A DNA stretch of 64,000 bases from Chloroflexi bacterium TSY. Lineage in GTDB: Bacteria; Chloroflexota; Anaerolineae; Caldilineales; Caldilineaceae. Made by a program: the position numbers and the translations under genes. Positions 1 through 7,371 of the stretch are shown piece after piece. Below the pieces are notes generated by a model that saw only the letters and a list, made by a program, of their open reading frames with translations, had not been told where the DNA came from and ran no database searches. The DNA lies in the NCBI GenBank assembly GCA_019217005.1, contig JAHBNG010000005.1:124001-188000 (forward strand). Direction: 5' to 3'. Each line of letters begins with the position of its first letter. The first letter of the stretch is position 1.

Positions 1-147
1 AGCAGGTCGATCATGACTGACCATCACAATATCAGCCTTGAGCTTGGGAAGCTGTGCGCCGACTGATTTATGATACGGATCGCAGACGACTGTTGTACCG
101 CCTTCGCGAATCCGAAAACAAGATAATCCATACCAAGTGATTTCCAT
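1..147 (-). CDS. MBL-fold (UlaG-like) metal-dependent hydrolase, partial N-terminus
   Basis: Only the first 49 codons are in the window; the gene runs off the left edge. The translation begins [17 protein letters not shown] and continues with [20 protein letters not shown] and then VSHDRP. This is the usual opening of UlaG/YtnP-like beta-lactamase-fold hydrolases: a first strand, a 'GLSCFRI' turn, then 'VSHDH' as the start of the HxHxDH metal site. Here the residue after D is R, where the family usually has H. An AGGAG ribosome site lies about 7 bases before the ATG, which fixes the start. Substrate is unknown. Confidence 0.7.
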   Translation of the reverse strand, partial: MEITWYGLSCFRIREGGTTVVCDPYHKSVGAQLPKLKADIVMVSHDRPA

Positions 148-446
148 GTGCACTCCTTGATGCAAAAACAAATAGGAACATATGTTTTATTTCGAGGTAT
201 GGTACACCAGGTTGATTCGGTGAACCAAATATACCCATCTTCCAAATGTGTGCAAATGGTCCATTGATCATCATAGAAATGAACGGCAAGCCAGAGCCAC
301 GACAAACAACGTCGTGACTCCGGTGAGCAGTGCGTTCCCCGCACAAATCTCAGACTGAGATTGCGAAGCATTTCTGCTTCATGTATCACAGATGCAGCAA
401 CAAGCCGGTTAAATACATGATCCCCAAAAGGTTCAGGGGCGAAATT
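148..446. other. Intergenic stretch without a recognisable gene
   Basis: I see no convincing gene here. The longer open frames on the minus strand are out of frame with the hydrolase at the left edge and show no family motif. A small inverted repeat (AATCTCAGACTGAGATT, about 352-368) is the only structure noticed. The stretch separates the truncated sugar kinase from the MBL hydrolase and may hold the latter's promoter. Confidence 0.4.
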
Positions 447-647
447 TCATGGAAGAAGTGCGGGCAGGAATCCACCAACAAACGCATCACCAAGACCAAC
501 CGTTGTTGTATTTGATTGCTCAACATACGCGACTGGCACACAGCATATTTTATTGGCGAGCAGCTTTTTCAACGCATCTGTAAAGATTGCCCCCTGCTGA
601 TTGGGAGACAGGCTTTCGATTTCTTTATAATTTTCTATAGTGAAATC
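447..647 (-). pseudogene. ADP-dependent phosphofructokinase/glucokinase, C-terminal fragment
   Basis: This is the third piece of a gene split by two mobile elements. It encodes FTIENYKEIESLSP and ends in TVGLGDAFVGGFLPALLP. The GLGD motif is the catalytic Asp/anion-hole signature of ADP-dependent sugar kinases (ribokinase-like fold). It joins in frame to the middle fragment when the MITE at 648-802 and one 8-base target copy are removed, giving ...GDDFTIENYKEI. The original protein phosphorylated glucose or fructose-6-phosphate with ADP as donor, going by the family. In its present state the catalytic end is separated from the rest, so the gene should be dead. Confidence 0.8.
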
Positions 648-802
648 GGGGTGGTTCATTTTAGGCGGACAATTAGGTTTACATTTTTGCAAAGAGAAAA
701 GATGTTTATATTTTCTAATTTGAGCCATGCTCAGGCAGAAAATGACCTCATATAGATTTTTGTCTATGTATCAAAAGTGTAAACCTAATTCTGAACCACC
801 CC
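648..802. mobile_element. 155-bp MITE, family 1, copy A
   Basis: The element begins GGGGTGGTTCA and ends TGAACCACCCC. The inner parts of the two ends also pair (AATTAGGTTTACA against TGTAAACCTAATT). It is flanked by perfect 8-base direct repeats GTGAAATC at 640-647 and 803-810, as expected for a transposition target duplication. It has no transposase. Near-identical 155-bp copies lie at 28120-28274 and 62138-62292. It interrupts the ADP-dependent kinase between the codons for GDDF and TIEN. Confidence 0.9.
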
Positions 803-1298
803 GTGAAATCATCTCCATAACAGAAGCGTGTTGTTGCCATCGTAACGCCGCCTTTGAGCGCTTTCGCAACACACATGGCTTTTTCACCATATGCAAGTGC
901 CCAATACATGGAATGTACGACAATGATTGGAGCGGGGATTTGTTTTTGTAGATCCACTAATGCGTCTTTGATCTGAAAGACATTTAACACATCCAGTTTC
1001 CTACCGAGATGAGCTTGCAGTTCATCCTCATTGAGACTGAAAACGGTAATCTTATTCGCCAACGTAGAATGAATCAATTTGCTAAAGCTGGCATCATAAA
1101 AGCCCGCGTCCTCATAATAAACCAATACATCCTTCGGGAGATTCTGCATGATTCTTAAAAGAGACTCCAGCCTGTTGGTGAGAAGTTCCTCGCTCTGCAT
1201 CGCATTAAAGCCGGAAATCAGAAATACCCTGGCATCCGTGATCAGGCTGGAAAAATCCTCATTCAGATTCATAGTGATATTGTCATGATCATTATGAT
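803..1298 (-). pseudogene. ADP-dependent phosphofructokinase/glucokinase, middle fragment
   Basis: This is the second piece of the split kinase gene. It encodes NDHDNITMNLNEDFSSLI, then VFLISGFNAMQ (the substrate-side loop typical of ADP-dependent kinases), VLVYYEDAGFYD, ITVFSLNEDELQAHLG and IIVVHSMYWALAYGE. These segments align in order with human ADPGK and archaeal ADP-PFK as I remember them. The 5' edge is the IS at 1299-2778 and the 3' edge is the MITE at 648-802. The internal ATG of MNLNEDF could start translation, but a product would lack both the nucleotide-binding end and the N-terminal lobe. Confidence 0.85.
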
Positions 1299-2778
1299 CT
1301 TTACTTTCTGGTAAAAGAAAAGAGATGAGGTGAGAAATGTGACAAAAAGCGGTTAGCAGTTCATCCTAAAGGTAGAGAACCCAAAAAGGAGGAAGGAATG
1401 CTAACCGCGCCAGAAATAACTATAGCAGTACTGATGAATGTATTGCAAGTAACGCCGATGGGAACAAACGTAAATGTAATGCGTCTGATGTGGGCAATGC
1501 TGAATGGGTCGTTTCTGAAAAGTCGAGGAGCAATCCATAGCGCATTGAAAGAAAGCGGGTTTGAAGATGAGGAGCTCCGGCGAAGCTTTCGATAAGGATC
1601 ATGGGATATCACAAGTCTGCTGGGGTCGTGGCAAGAAGAAGTGGAAAGGGAATGGGAGGCAAAAAAAGAAGGGTACCGAGTGAAAAGCATAGATATCACA
1701 GGGTTCTGGCGACCGAAGCTGCAAGGGAAAGTGAACCGACTCTATAACTCAACGGCTCGGGCATTGCCCGCGCTCATCTTTGGAGTGATGATAAGCTCGG
1801 GGAGATAGGCGGGAAGCGAGTGCCACTGCTCAAGGCAATCGAGATGCACGGTTGGAACAAAGGAAAGTGAGTTTCGGAAAAGCTGCTGACAGAGACGAAG
1901 AAATCACTGGAGTCAGACGAAGTGGCGGTGGTCGATGCCGGGTTTACAATCAGAGAAATGCTAGAAAGCGGCATAGACCGATTTGTCCTGCGGGAAGCCA
2001 TTAACTGCACAGTGCGCCGCAATGAGTTCCCCAAACGCAAAGAAAAAGGCAGACCACCTGAATATGGTGATATTGTGCGTCCGCTCTCTCGCAGCTATAA
2101 GGGAAAGCGACTCGAGGCTACAACTCCGGACTCGTCTGGTCGCTTTCTCTATAGTGGTCGCCTGATTTGCTATCAAGCATGGCACAATCTCGTCCCCAGA
2201 ACAACCAAGGTGGATACAGCCAACCGTACCTACTCGATTTACGTCATTCAGGATCCGGCCTACAACACACCTTTGGTTTTGGCGACCGTTATGACTTTGC
2301 AGCCTGAAACCATTTATCTTGTCTACCTGGAACGCTGGCCTGTTGAACCTCCCCCCCTTGGCTTCCAAGCAGATGATTGGCTTACATCGTCAATTTGTTC
2401 ATGCCGATGAGGCTTGTTTCCGCTTACCTGAACTGGGGCTGCTGGCTGGCAATCTTCTTTCCCATTTAGCCGCTTCTCTTCCTCCCATACCGACTGGCTA
2501 CTGGGATCGAGAGCCTCAATCCACTCCCGGCAGGCTGCGCCGTGTTCTCTCGAGTGCTCTTTTTCCAACTCCTGACCAACTCGACCCTGACTTTCGGAAA
2601 AAGGCCTCGGTTTCACACCATTTCCCTAAAGGCGTTCTCGCTCATCGCCGCCTCAATGCCGCTGCTTAAACTAGCCGAGCACTATTTTTACATTTTATCC
2701 CGTTTTTTCAGGGTGGATTCTTTTTTCCGCCCCTTTCGGTTTGCCCTTTGTCACTCAAGCCTTTACCAGAAAGTAAAG
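1299..2778 (+). mobile_element. IS element copy 1 (about 1.48 kb, IS4/IS701-like superfamily)
   Basis: The terminal inverted repeats read CTTTACTTTCTGGTAAA at the left and the reverse complement at the right end. Two other copies are present (41157-42653, and 62648 to beyond the window end). The flanks are ATGAT (1294-1298) and TTGAT (2779-2783), a 5-base target duplication with one change. Removal of the element and one 5-base copy fuses the kinase fragments in frame (...RIIYQ-NDHDN...). Several small deletions relative to copy 2 show that this copy is decayed. Confidence 0.9.
1398..2669 (+). pseudogene. DDE transposase of IS copy 1, multiply frameshifted
   Basis: The reading frame starts MLTAPEITIAVLMNVLQ behind a strong AAAGGAGG site, as in copy 2, but is broken in several places. 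Nine bases are missing near 1580, a TCGTCGGG block is shortened near 1760, and single bases are lost from poly-A and poly-G runs. A conserved block VVDAGFTIREMLESGIDRF (a likely DDE aspartate) and a C-terminal LERWPVE (likely DDE glutamate) remain visible in different frames. At the site where copies 2 and 3 have GGAAAGTGA, this copy has an extra G that keeps the frame open. Confidence 0.85.
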
Positions 2779-3279
2779 TTGATAGATAATCCGATTTGCC
2801 CGACTGGTACAGAATTCGATGTCACCAACTCTCACGCAGGTATCTTGCCCAAATTGCACAATCAAGTGCGGATACGAGCTCTCTTTTGTATTGCTACAAA
2901 CATAGGGGCTATCCTGTGGAATGAGTTTTCGCACATGGTCATTGATGGTGACAAGATGAAGAGCCGAGGTATAGCCGAGCTTCCGCATGGCGATGGCGGC
3001 ACGCACGGACGTCCCACCAAGCGTGATTTTCCATTCAAAATTCTGCACAAAATGCTCAATAATGGCCGACGAGGAAACAAAGCGTTCGCCGCCAGTTCCG
3101 GCCTTCAAGAAACTCAGGATCGAAATCACCAAATCACGTTCATCATTGATCACTATATTGGCATCCAACTCTTCACCTCGGATGCGATAGTGGATGATCA
3201 GGTTTTCAATGACCTTAGAGTCCCAGACGATCTCATAATCGATGTTGTCGCCAAATCCCAGGGCAATTTTTTCTGTCAT
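2779..3279 (-). pseudogene. ADP-dependent phosphofructokinase/glucokinase, N-terminal fragment
   Basis: This is the first piece of the split kinase gene. MTEKIALGFGDNIDYEIVWD opens the protein. ERFVSSSAIIEHF follows, then LGGTSVRAAIAMRKLGY (the substrate-binding GG.A loop), then HLIVQF and SRANRIIYQ before the IS. Compared with human ADPGK the order of segments is the same. After the IS boundary the frame continues for a few codons into IS sequence. The aldolase gene lies upstream on the same strand (gap about 140 bp), suggesting a former two-gene operon for lower glycolysis or tagatose/fructose metabolism. Confidence 0.85.
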
Positions 3280-3340
3280 GAGTTTTTTACCACTGGTGAC
3301 AAGATTCAGAGTTCGGGCGGCACTACAACTTATAGCCTCA

Positions 3341-3403
3341 TCATTTAAAGTGCGGACAATTGTCCTTCGATAGAAAACGATTCTGTTGTCCGCAGTTTAT
3401 GTG
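3341..3403. repeat. Small palindromic repeat (TCATTTAAA...GGACAATTGTCC type), copy 1
   Basis: The block carries the perfect 12-base palindrome GGACAATTGTCC at 3354-3365. An outer inverted pair is also present (AAAGTGCGGACAA near 3348, TTGTCCGCAGTTT near 3386). About 40 bases match, in opposite orientation, the sequence at 6098-6160, with only a handful of mismatches. A more diverged relative is at 39421-39494. It sits between the aldolase stop and the kinase start, so it could act in transcription, but recurrence suggests a mobile palindrome. Confidence 0.6.
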
Positions 3404-3420
3404 GCATCTCGATTGGATTC

Positions 3421-4281
3421 CTAATATAGTGCAGCTTTAGCGGCGGCATCAAATAGGTCAATTTTATGGTGGCAAACCTTCTTCATGGCTTCTATACATG
3501 GCGGGTAAATCGAATTCGGTTCTCGAAGGGTGGGGTCGGAAAGCACTTCACGGCACTTCTGATAAAAAGCGTCCTTCATATCGCTGGAAATATTGATCTT
3601 ATTGATACCCAGTTTCACGGCTGCAGCAATTTCATCATCAGGGTTTGCAGAGCCGCCATGAAGAACAAGCGGAATATCGACTCTGGATGCAATCTCCTTC
3701 AGCAAGTCCAGTTTCAATTCTGGCTTCTTATCTTTGGGATAAATGCCGTGGGCAGTCCCGATTGCCACCGCCAACGTATCCACCCCTGTTGCCTCAATGA
3801 AGGTAACAACATCATCTGGATTGGTATAGATAATCTCTTCCGCCCCTGCTTCGGCCTCGGAATCGACAGTGCCGATGGTGCCTAATTCCCCTTCAACCGA
3901 AACATTGACCGCATGAGCAAGCTCCACGACTGGTTTGCAAATTGTAATATTTTCCTCAAGTGGCAGTTCAGAAGCATCCATCATGACAGAGGTGAAGCCG
4001 CACTGGATGGCTTCCATAATGTGGACCATTGATGAGCCGTGATCTAAATGGATACAAACGGGAACCGTGGCTTTGATCGCTTCCTCGATGGCTGACTTGA
4101 TAAAGGAAGGACGCACAAAACTCAACTCATCTGGATGAATAGCCAGGATCAGGGGAGACTGCTTTTCTTCAGAGGCTTCAATCACACCACTTAGGAGCAT
4201 ATTGCTACTAATGTTAAAAGCGGGAACAGCAAAAGAATTTGCACGCGCTACCGCCAATAAGTCCTTCATATTCAGTAACAT
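3421..4281 (-). CDS. Class II ketose-bisphosphate aldolase (FBA/tagatose-type)
   Basis: This 286-residue protein is a zinc-dependent aldolase cleaving a ketose-bisphosphate to DHAP and an aldehyde. Visible family features are FAVPAFNI near the N-terminus, VCIHLDHGSS (catalytic Asp and zinc His) around residue 80, SVMMDAS, VEGELGTIG around residue 130, AIGTAHGIY with a zinc His, LVLHGGSANPDDEI with the third zinc His, and KINISSDM. Length matches KbaY/GatY/FbaA proteins. A GGAG site lies about 8 bases before the ATG. The downstream gene on the same strand is the disrupted ADP-dependent kinase; a 6-phosphofructokinase role for that kinase would feed this enzyme. Fructose versus tagatose specificity cannot be read here. 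Confidence 0.9.
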   Translation of the reverse strand: MLLNMKDLLAVARANSFAVPAFNISSNMLLSGVIEASEEKQSPLILAIHPDELSFVRPSFIKSAIEEAIKATVPVCIHLDHGSSMVHIMEAIQCGFTSVMMDASELPLEENITICKPVVELAHAVNVSVEGELGTIGTVDSEAEAGAEEIIYTNPDDVVTFIEATGVDTLAVAIGTAHGIYPKDKKPELKLDLLKEIASRVDIPLVLHGGSANPDDEIAAAVKLGINKINISSDMKDAFYQKCREVLSDPTLREPNSIYPPCIEAMKKVCHHKIDLFDAAAKAALY

Positions 4282-4387
4282 AATGGATTCTCCATAATTT
4301 AATGTGCAAGACGACCGATCAATTATTTGGTGTTCATTAAGAATTATTGCGGCAGCGTGCGTTAGAGATTATAAGGATTCAGAAGAT

Positions 4388-4460
4388 GGGACACGGATGA
4401 ACGCAGATTTCACGGATTGACTCTGGGATAATCCGTGTTCATCCTGATAATCCGTGTCCT
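4388..4460. repeat. Dispersed palindromic repeat (ACACGGAT / ATCCGTGT type)
   Basis: The stretch carries ACACGGATGAACGCAGAT followed by two ATCCGTGT blocks, forming imperfect stem-loops. Related sequence occurs at 8386-8415 and 56710-56766, each in an intergenic gap after a gene. The type resembles dispersed intergenic repeats common in large, repeat-rich bacterial genomes. Confidence 0.55.
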
Positions 4461-4497
4461 ATTTTTCAATCCCTATAAGGCTAAACCAAAAAAATAA

Positions 4498-5932
4498 TTA
4501 TACGCGAACGAGAGAATGGAGAGGGGGAATAAGGACAAACCATTTTTCTAAACCAGGTAAACGTTGGAAGCGTTGTTCCAAACGGTCCATCTCTTTCTGA
4601 GTGAGTTTGACGCCGGTCTCATAAAGAGTGGAATTCAGGTGAACGAAGGGTTGTAGTTGGTTAAAGCGAAAAGAACGGCAAAATTGAGAACGGTCTCAAG
4701 AGAATCGAGAAGAGAACCGTTCCAGTGTTTTCAAGATGGCCCCAAACCCGTTCGATGGGGTTGTATTTACTGTGATAAGGAGGGTAGCAGGCGAGCTGAA
4801 TAGAGAGACGATAGTGCTCAACAAACTGAGTGAGACGATACATAAACTGAGTCCGACGGGTATGATTTTCGGGACCATTGTCCTGATTGATCACGAGGGT
4901 CTTGACGTGAGGAAAGTGTTCACGTACGCTTTCCCAAAATCAATCAGGCAGTCGACAATACAGTCACTCGTCACTTTCGACTGAGTCAAGTAAAGAAAGA
5001 GTTCCTTGGTTGAAGGGAGGTAAATGCCAAAAGGAGTGACTTTCTCGGTCTTCTTATCTTGAAAGTCATGATCGAGCGCTTTGACAACCACTCGACTTAT
5101 CCCTTCTCTCGAGAAACGGTCAAGTAAAATCGTCGCTTTGGCATCCCAAGAGAGGCGCAGAACCGTCTCGTCTGCATCCGCTTCTTGATTGATCTGATGA
5201 ATTCTATCAAAGATCGCATCGGTCTCTGGGATCTTTTTCACTGGTTGACTTTTTTTGACCCGGTTTGAGCCATAGCCTCAGTAGATCCAAATTTCAGGTT
5301 TTGAGAGAGAATTCTGGCTAAACAGTTGACATAAATACAAATTTGCCGGTCGATATCTAGCTTTTGCGTTAGATTTGGGCGATTTTCAGATATGAAATAG
5401 GTTGTTTTCTGTAACCGAAATCTGAATAAATGACTCCAAAATCCCTGCAATCTCGACTGAAAATAGCCAAAAACGCCAAATTTGGATCTACTGAGCCTAA
5501 CTCATTGAGCTTCAAGCGGATGGCCTCTTCGCCAGGCAATTCCTCATCTGTGTATCCTTTCTGCTCGATGAGCTGGGTACGCATTTCGGCGGCGGTTAGT
5601 CGAGTGTACAATTGGGGGGTTCGAAAGGTGGGATCGGTCTGGCTGAATTGATCGGCGATTTCAACCATATCGGCCAGTAAAGTGGGGATATGGTCTTCGG
5701 CTTTTTTGCGACCACGTCGGTGGCTTTGGTCGACATAACAGAAGCCGCCTTCTAGTTCTTCCAGGGCTTTGGCTATCGTCGCCCGATTCCAGCCCAACTC
5801 TCGTTCTGCTTTCGTCGGACCCCCTTCGCATATCGTTTTGACCGTTTGGGCCATGAAGTGCCTTCTTTCGTATCCACTTAACATGGCCTTCGTCTCTTTC
5901 AAGACTTCAACCATTTCTGGCGAGATTGTCAT
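4498..5932 (-). pseudogene. ISAzo13-family transposase, interrupted and frameshifted
   Basis: The N-terminal part (from 5932) has an AERELGWNRATIAKALEEL helix-turn-helix followed by DPTFRTPQLYTRLTAAEMR. The middle (5241-4891) has KKIPETDAIFDRI, LRLSWDAKATI, LDHDFQ and VTPFGIYLP. The C-terminal part has INQDNGPENHTRRTQF and YPPYHSKYNPIERVWG, the latter holding the catalytic Glu region of this family. A MITE sits between NELG and YGSNRVKKSQPVKKIPETD; taking it out restores the frame there. Further single-base shifts occur near 4720 and in the last 60 codons (...GVKLTQKEMDRLE, then a stop at 4498). The gene is inactive. Confidence 0.85.
5279..5493. mobile_element. MITE, family 2 (CAGTAGATCC ends), copy 1, 215 bp
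   Basis: The ends are CAGTAGATCCAAATTT and its exact reverse complement. They are flanked by perfect 5-base direct repeats AGCCT (5274-5278 and 5494-5498). The host is the ISAzo13 transposase, whose frame closes perfectly (NELGYGSN) when the element is excised with one repeat. Shorter relatives lie at 12573-12699 and 57182-57291. Confidence 0.9.
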
Positions 5933-6097
5933 TTTTGCTCCTTTTGGAGAGCTAGTTTAACACCTTCTCGCGTATATTTTATTTTTTGGATTGGCCTAAT
6001 GTAACGATTAGGTCACACTCGCTGTTTATACTGATATTTGCTCGGAATGAGTAGACCGCAATCATTAGATTTCTTCGGCTTTGTTGGCCCGATGCGC

Positions 6098-6160
6098 CTG
6101 TTGCCAAAAGGGACAAACGAGAAGTTTCTATTGAGGGACAATTGTCCGAAGTTTAAATGA
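6098..6160. repeat. Small palindromic repeat, copy 2 (opposite orientation)
   Basis: This block contains GGACAATTGTCC at 6136-6147. On the minus strand it aligns with 3341-3403 over some 60 bases, the core 40 being very similar. It directly precedes the PKD-protein gene and overlaps the longest possible start of that frame, which argues for a start further in. Confidence 0.6.
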
Positions 6161-6294
6161 TTGTGGCGATGAGAGTTGAAATCGTAAGAAAGAAATCGCA
6201 AATGACTGGGCCAATTTTCAAACAATATATAGAAATGAAATATGCAGAAATCAAACGGTGGAGAAGCGAGTATGCATCCCACCGTCCTATCCAC

Positions 6295-7326
6295 ATGCGC
6301 AGGGGACAGTCGCACTATCTATCCATTGCGCTCGTAACACTACTAGTCTTGAGCGCCACCAATCTCTGGATGGCAGACAGAGCCCTGGCATCACAGAAAC
6401 CAGAAGAATTTGGTCAGTTGACCAAAGCGAGCCATGTCTATGTAAGCAAAATGCGCGCGCAGAGCGCAGACAGTGCAAATCCTGCGCTCACCCTCCTTGA
6501 TGAAGATGGTTCGATCACAAATCTGGTCGCATCCAATGATGGTCCGACGAACCTTGGCGACACCATTCACTTTGTGGCGACGATTGATGCGGGCAGGAAT
6601 GTCACCTACACCTGGGATTTTGGCGACGGCCATACGGGGACAAGTGCAACAGTCTCTCATGTCTACCAAGCAATCGGCACCTATTCTGTTGAAGTCACTG
6701 CACAGAATGGGGTGAGCAGCATGAAAGCCAGTACACAAGTCGTTGTCAAACCAGCCCATAGCGGCTCTAAACCTGTGACCAATCTGCTTGCCATCAACGA
6801 CAGCCCCGTGTTTAAGGGGGACATTGTCACTTTGATGGCAGAGGTCGCCAGTGGTGACAACGTTGAGTTCACTTGGGAATTGGGGGACGATCAGGTGGCC
6901 AGTGGAGCCTTCGTCACCCACACATATGCCGAATCGGGTACCTACACAGCGACAGTTACTGCCAGCAATCGCGTCAACTCGCTCAGTATGACAACAGTGG
7001 TGACTGTGATGGACGAGCCTGTCAGCGGTGTACCCATTGCCAATTTAGTCGTTAGCCACGACGGTCCTAACGTGGTGGGAGAGACCATCAACTTTACTGC
7101 CACTATCGATGCCGGCAGTGGTGTTCGCTATGAGTGGGATTTCGGCGACGGCGACACAGGGAGTGGGGAATCGACGACACATGCGTATACGACCGAAGGC
7201 CGGTATGTAGTTGTTGTGCGGGCCAGCAACAGTCGAAATAGTTTGGAAGCAGAGACAGAAGTACTTATACACAAGGCATCGACGACTGCGACCGTCGATT
7301 TTTTCCTCCCGCTTCTGATGCGATAA
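6295..7326 (+). CDS. Exported protein with three PKD domains and an LPL C-terminal tail
   Basis: A signal peptide is visible (MRRGQSHYLSIALVTLLVLS, cleavage likely after RALA). Three tandem PKD-type immunoglobulin-like domains follow, marked by TYTWDFGDGHTG, FTWELGDDQVA and YEWDFGDGDTG, each ending in a '(H)xYxxxGxYxVxVxAxN' strand. Each is preceded by a similar lead 'xxNLxAxNDxPxxxGDxxxFxA'. The protein ends in VDFFLPLLMR, a short hydrophobic tail resembling those of the C25 peptidase and the giant protein downstream. The frame is open from 6157, but upstream starts lie in or next to a repeat and lack a signal-like N-terminus; 6295 is chosen for the signal peptide although no clear ribosome site is seen. 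It is probably a cell-surface adhesion or matrix protein. Confidence 0.75.
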   Translation: MRRGQSHYLSIALVTLLVLSATNLWMADRALASQKPEEFGQLTKASHVYVSKMRAQSADSANPALTLLDEDGSITNLVASNDGPTNLGDTIHFVATIDAGRNVTYTWDFGDGHTGTSATVSHVYQAIGTYSVEVTAQNGVSSMKASTQVVVKPAHSGSKPVTNLLAINDSPVFKGDIVTLMAEVASGDNVEFTWELGDDQVASGAFVTHTYAESGTYTATVTASNRVNSLSMTTVVTVMDEPVSGVPIANLVVSHDGPNVVGETINFTATIDAGSGVRYEWDFGDGDTGSGESTTHAYTTEGRYVVVVRASNSRNSLEAETEVLIHKASTTATVDFFLPLLMR

Positions 7327-7331
7327 AATTC

Positions 7332-7357
7332 GAGTGTGTATCACAAAGTGTGTAAAT
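7332..7357. repeat. Half copy of the GTGTGTACCACAAAGTG repeat
   Basis: GAGTGTGTATCACAAAGTG followed by TGTAAATG matches one arm of the palindromic elements at 33840-33918 and 43614-43750. The opposite arm is absent. It lies in the 45-base gap between the PKD gene and the phosphotransferase gene. Confidence 0.5.
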
Positions 7358-7371
7358 GAACAAGGAACAGC

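Larger units (their letters stand above)
4475..6001 (-). mobile_element. ISAzo13-family insertion sequence, decayed
   Basis: The ends form long imperfect inverted repeats. The left end reads roughly TAAGGCTAAACCAAAAAAA and continues to TATACGCGA. The right end, read on the other strand, gives TTAGGCCAATCCAAAAAAT and then TATACGCGA. Between them lies one broken transposase gene on the minus strand. A MITE of another family has inserted inside (5279-5493). Exact outer borders are uncertain by about 10 bases. Confidence 0.75.

Noticed and set aside
24..389. 121-codon minus-strand frame at the left edge
   Set aside because: It overlaps the better supported MBL hydrolase start in another frame and shows no motif.
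447..728. A 93-codon protein starting MAQIRKYKHLF
   Set aside because: Its first 27 codons come from the MITE; similar codons occur in the other MITE copies. Only the part after the MITE is host gene.
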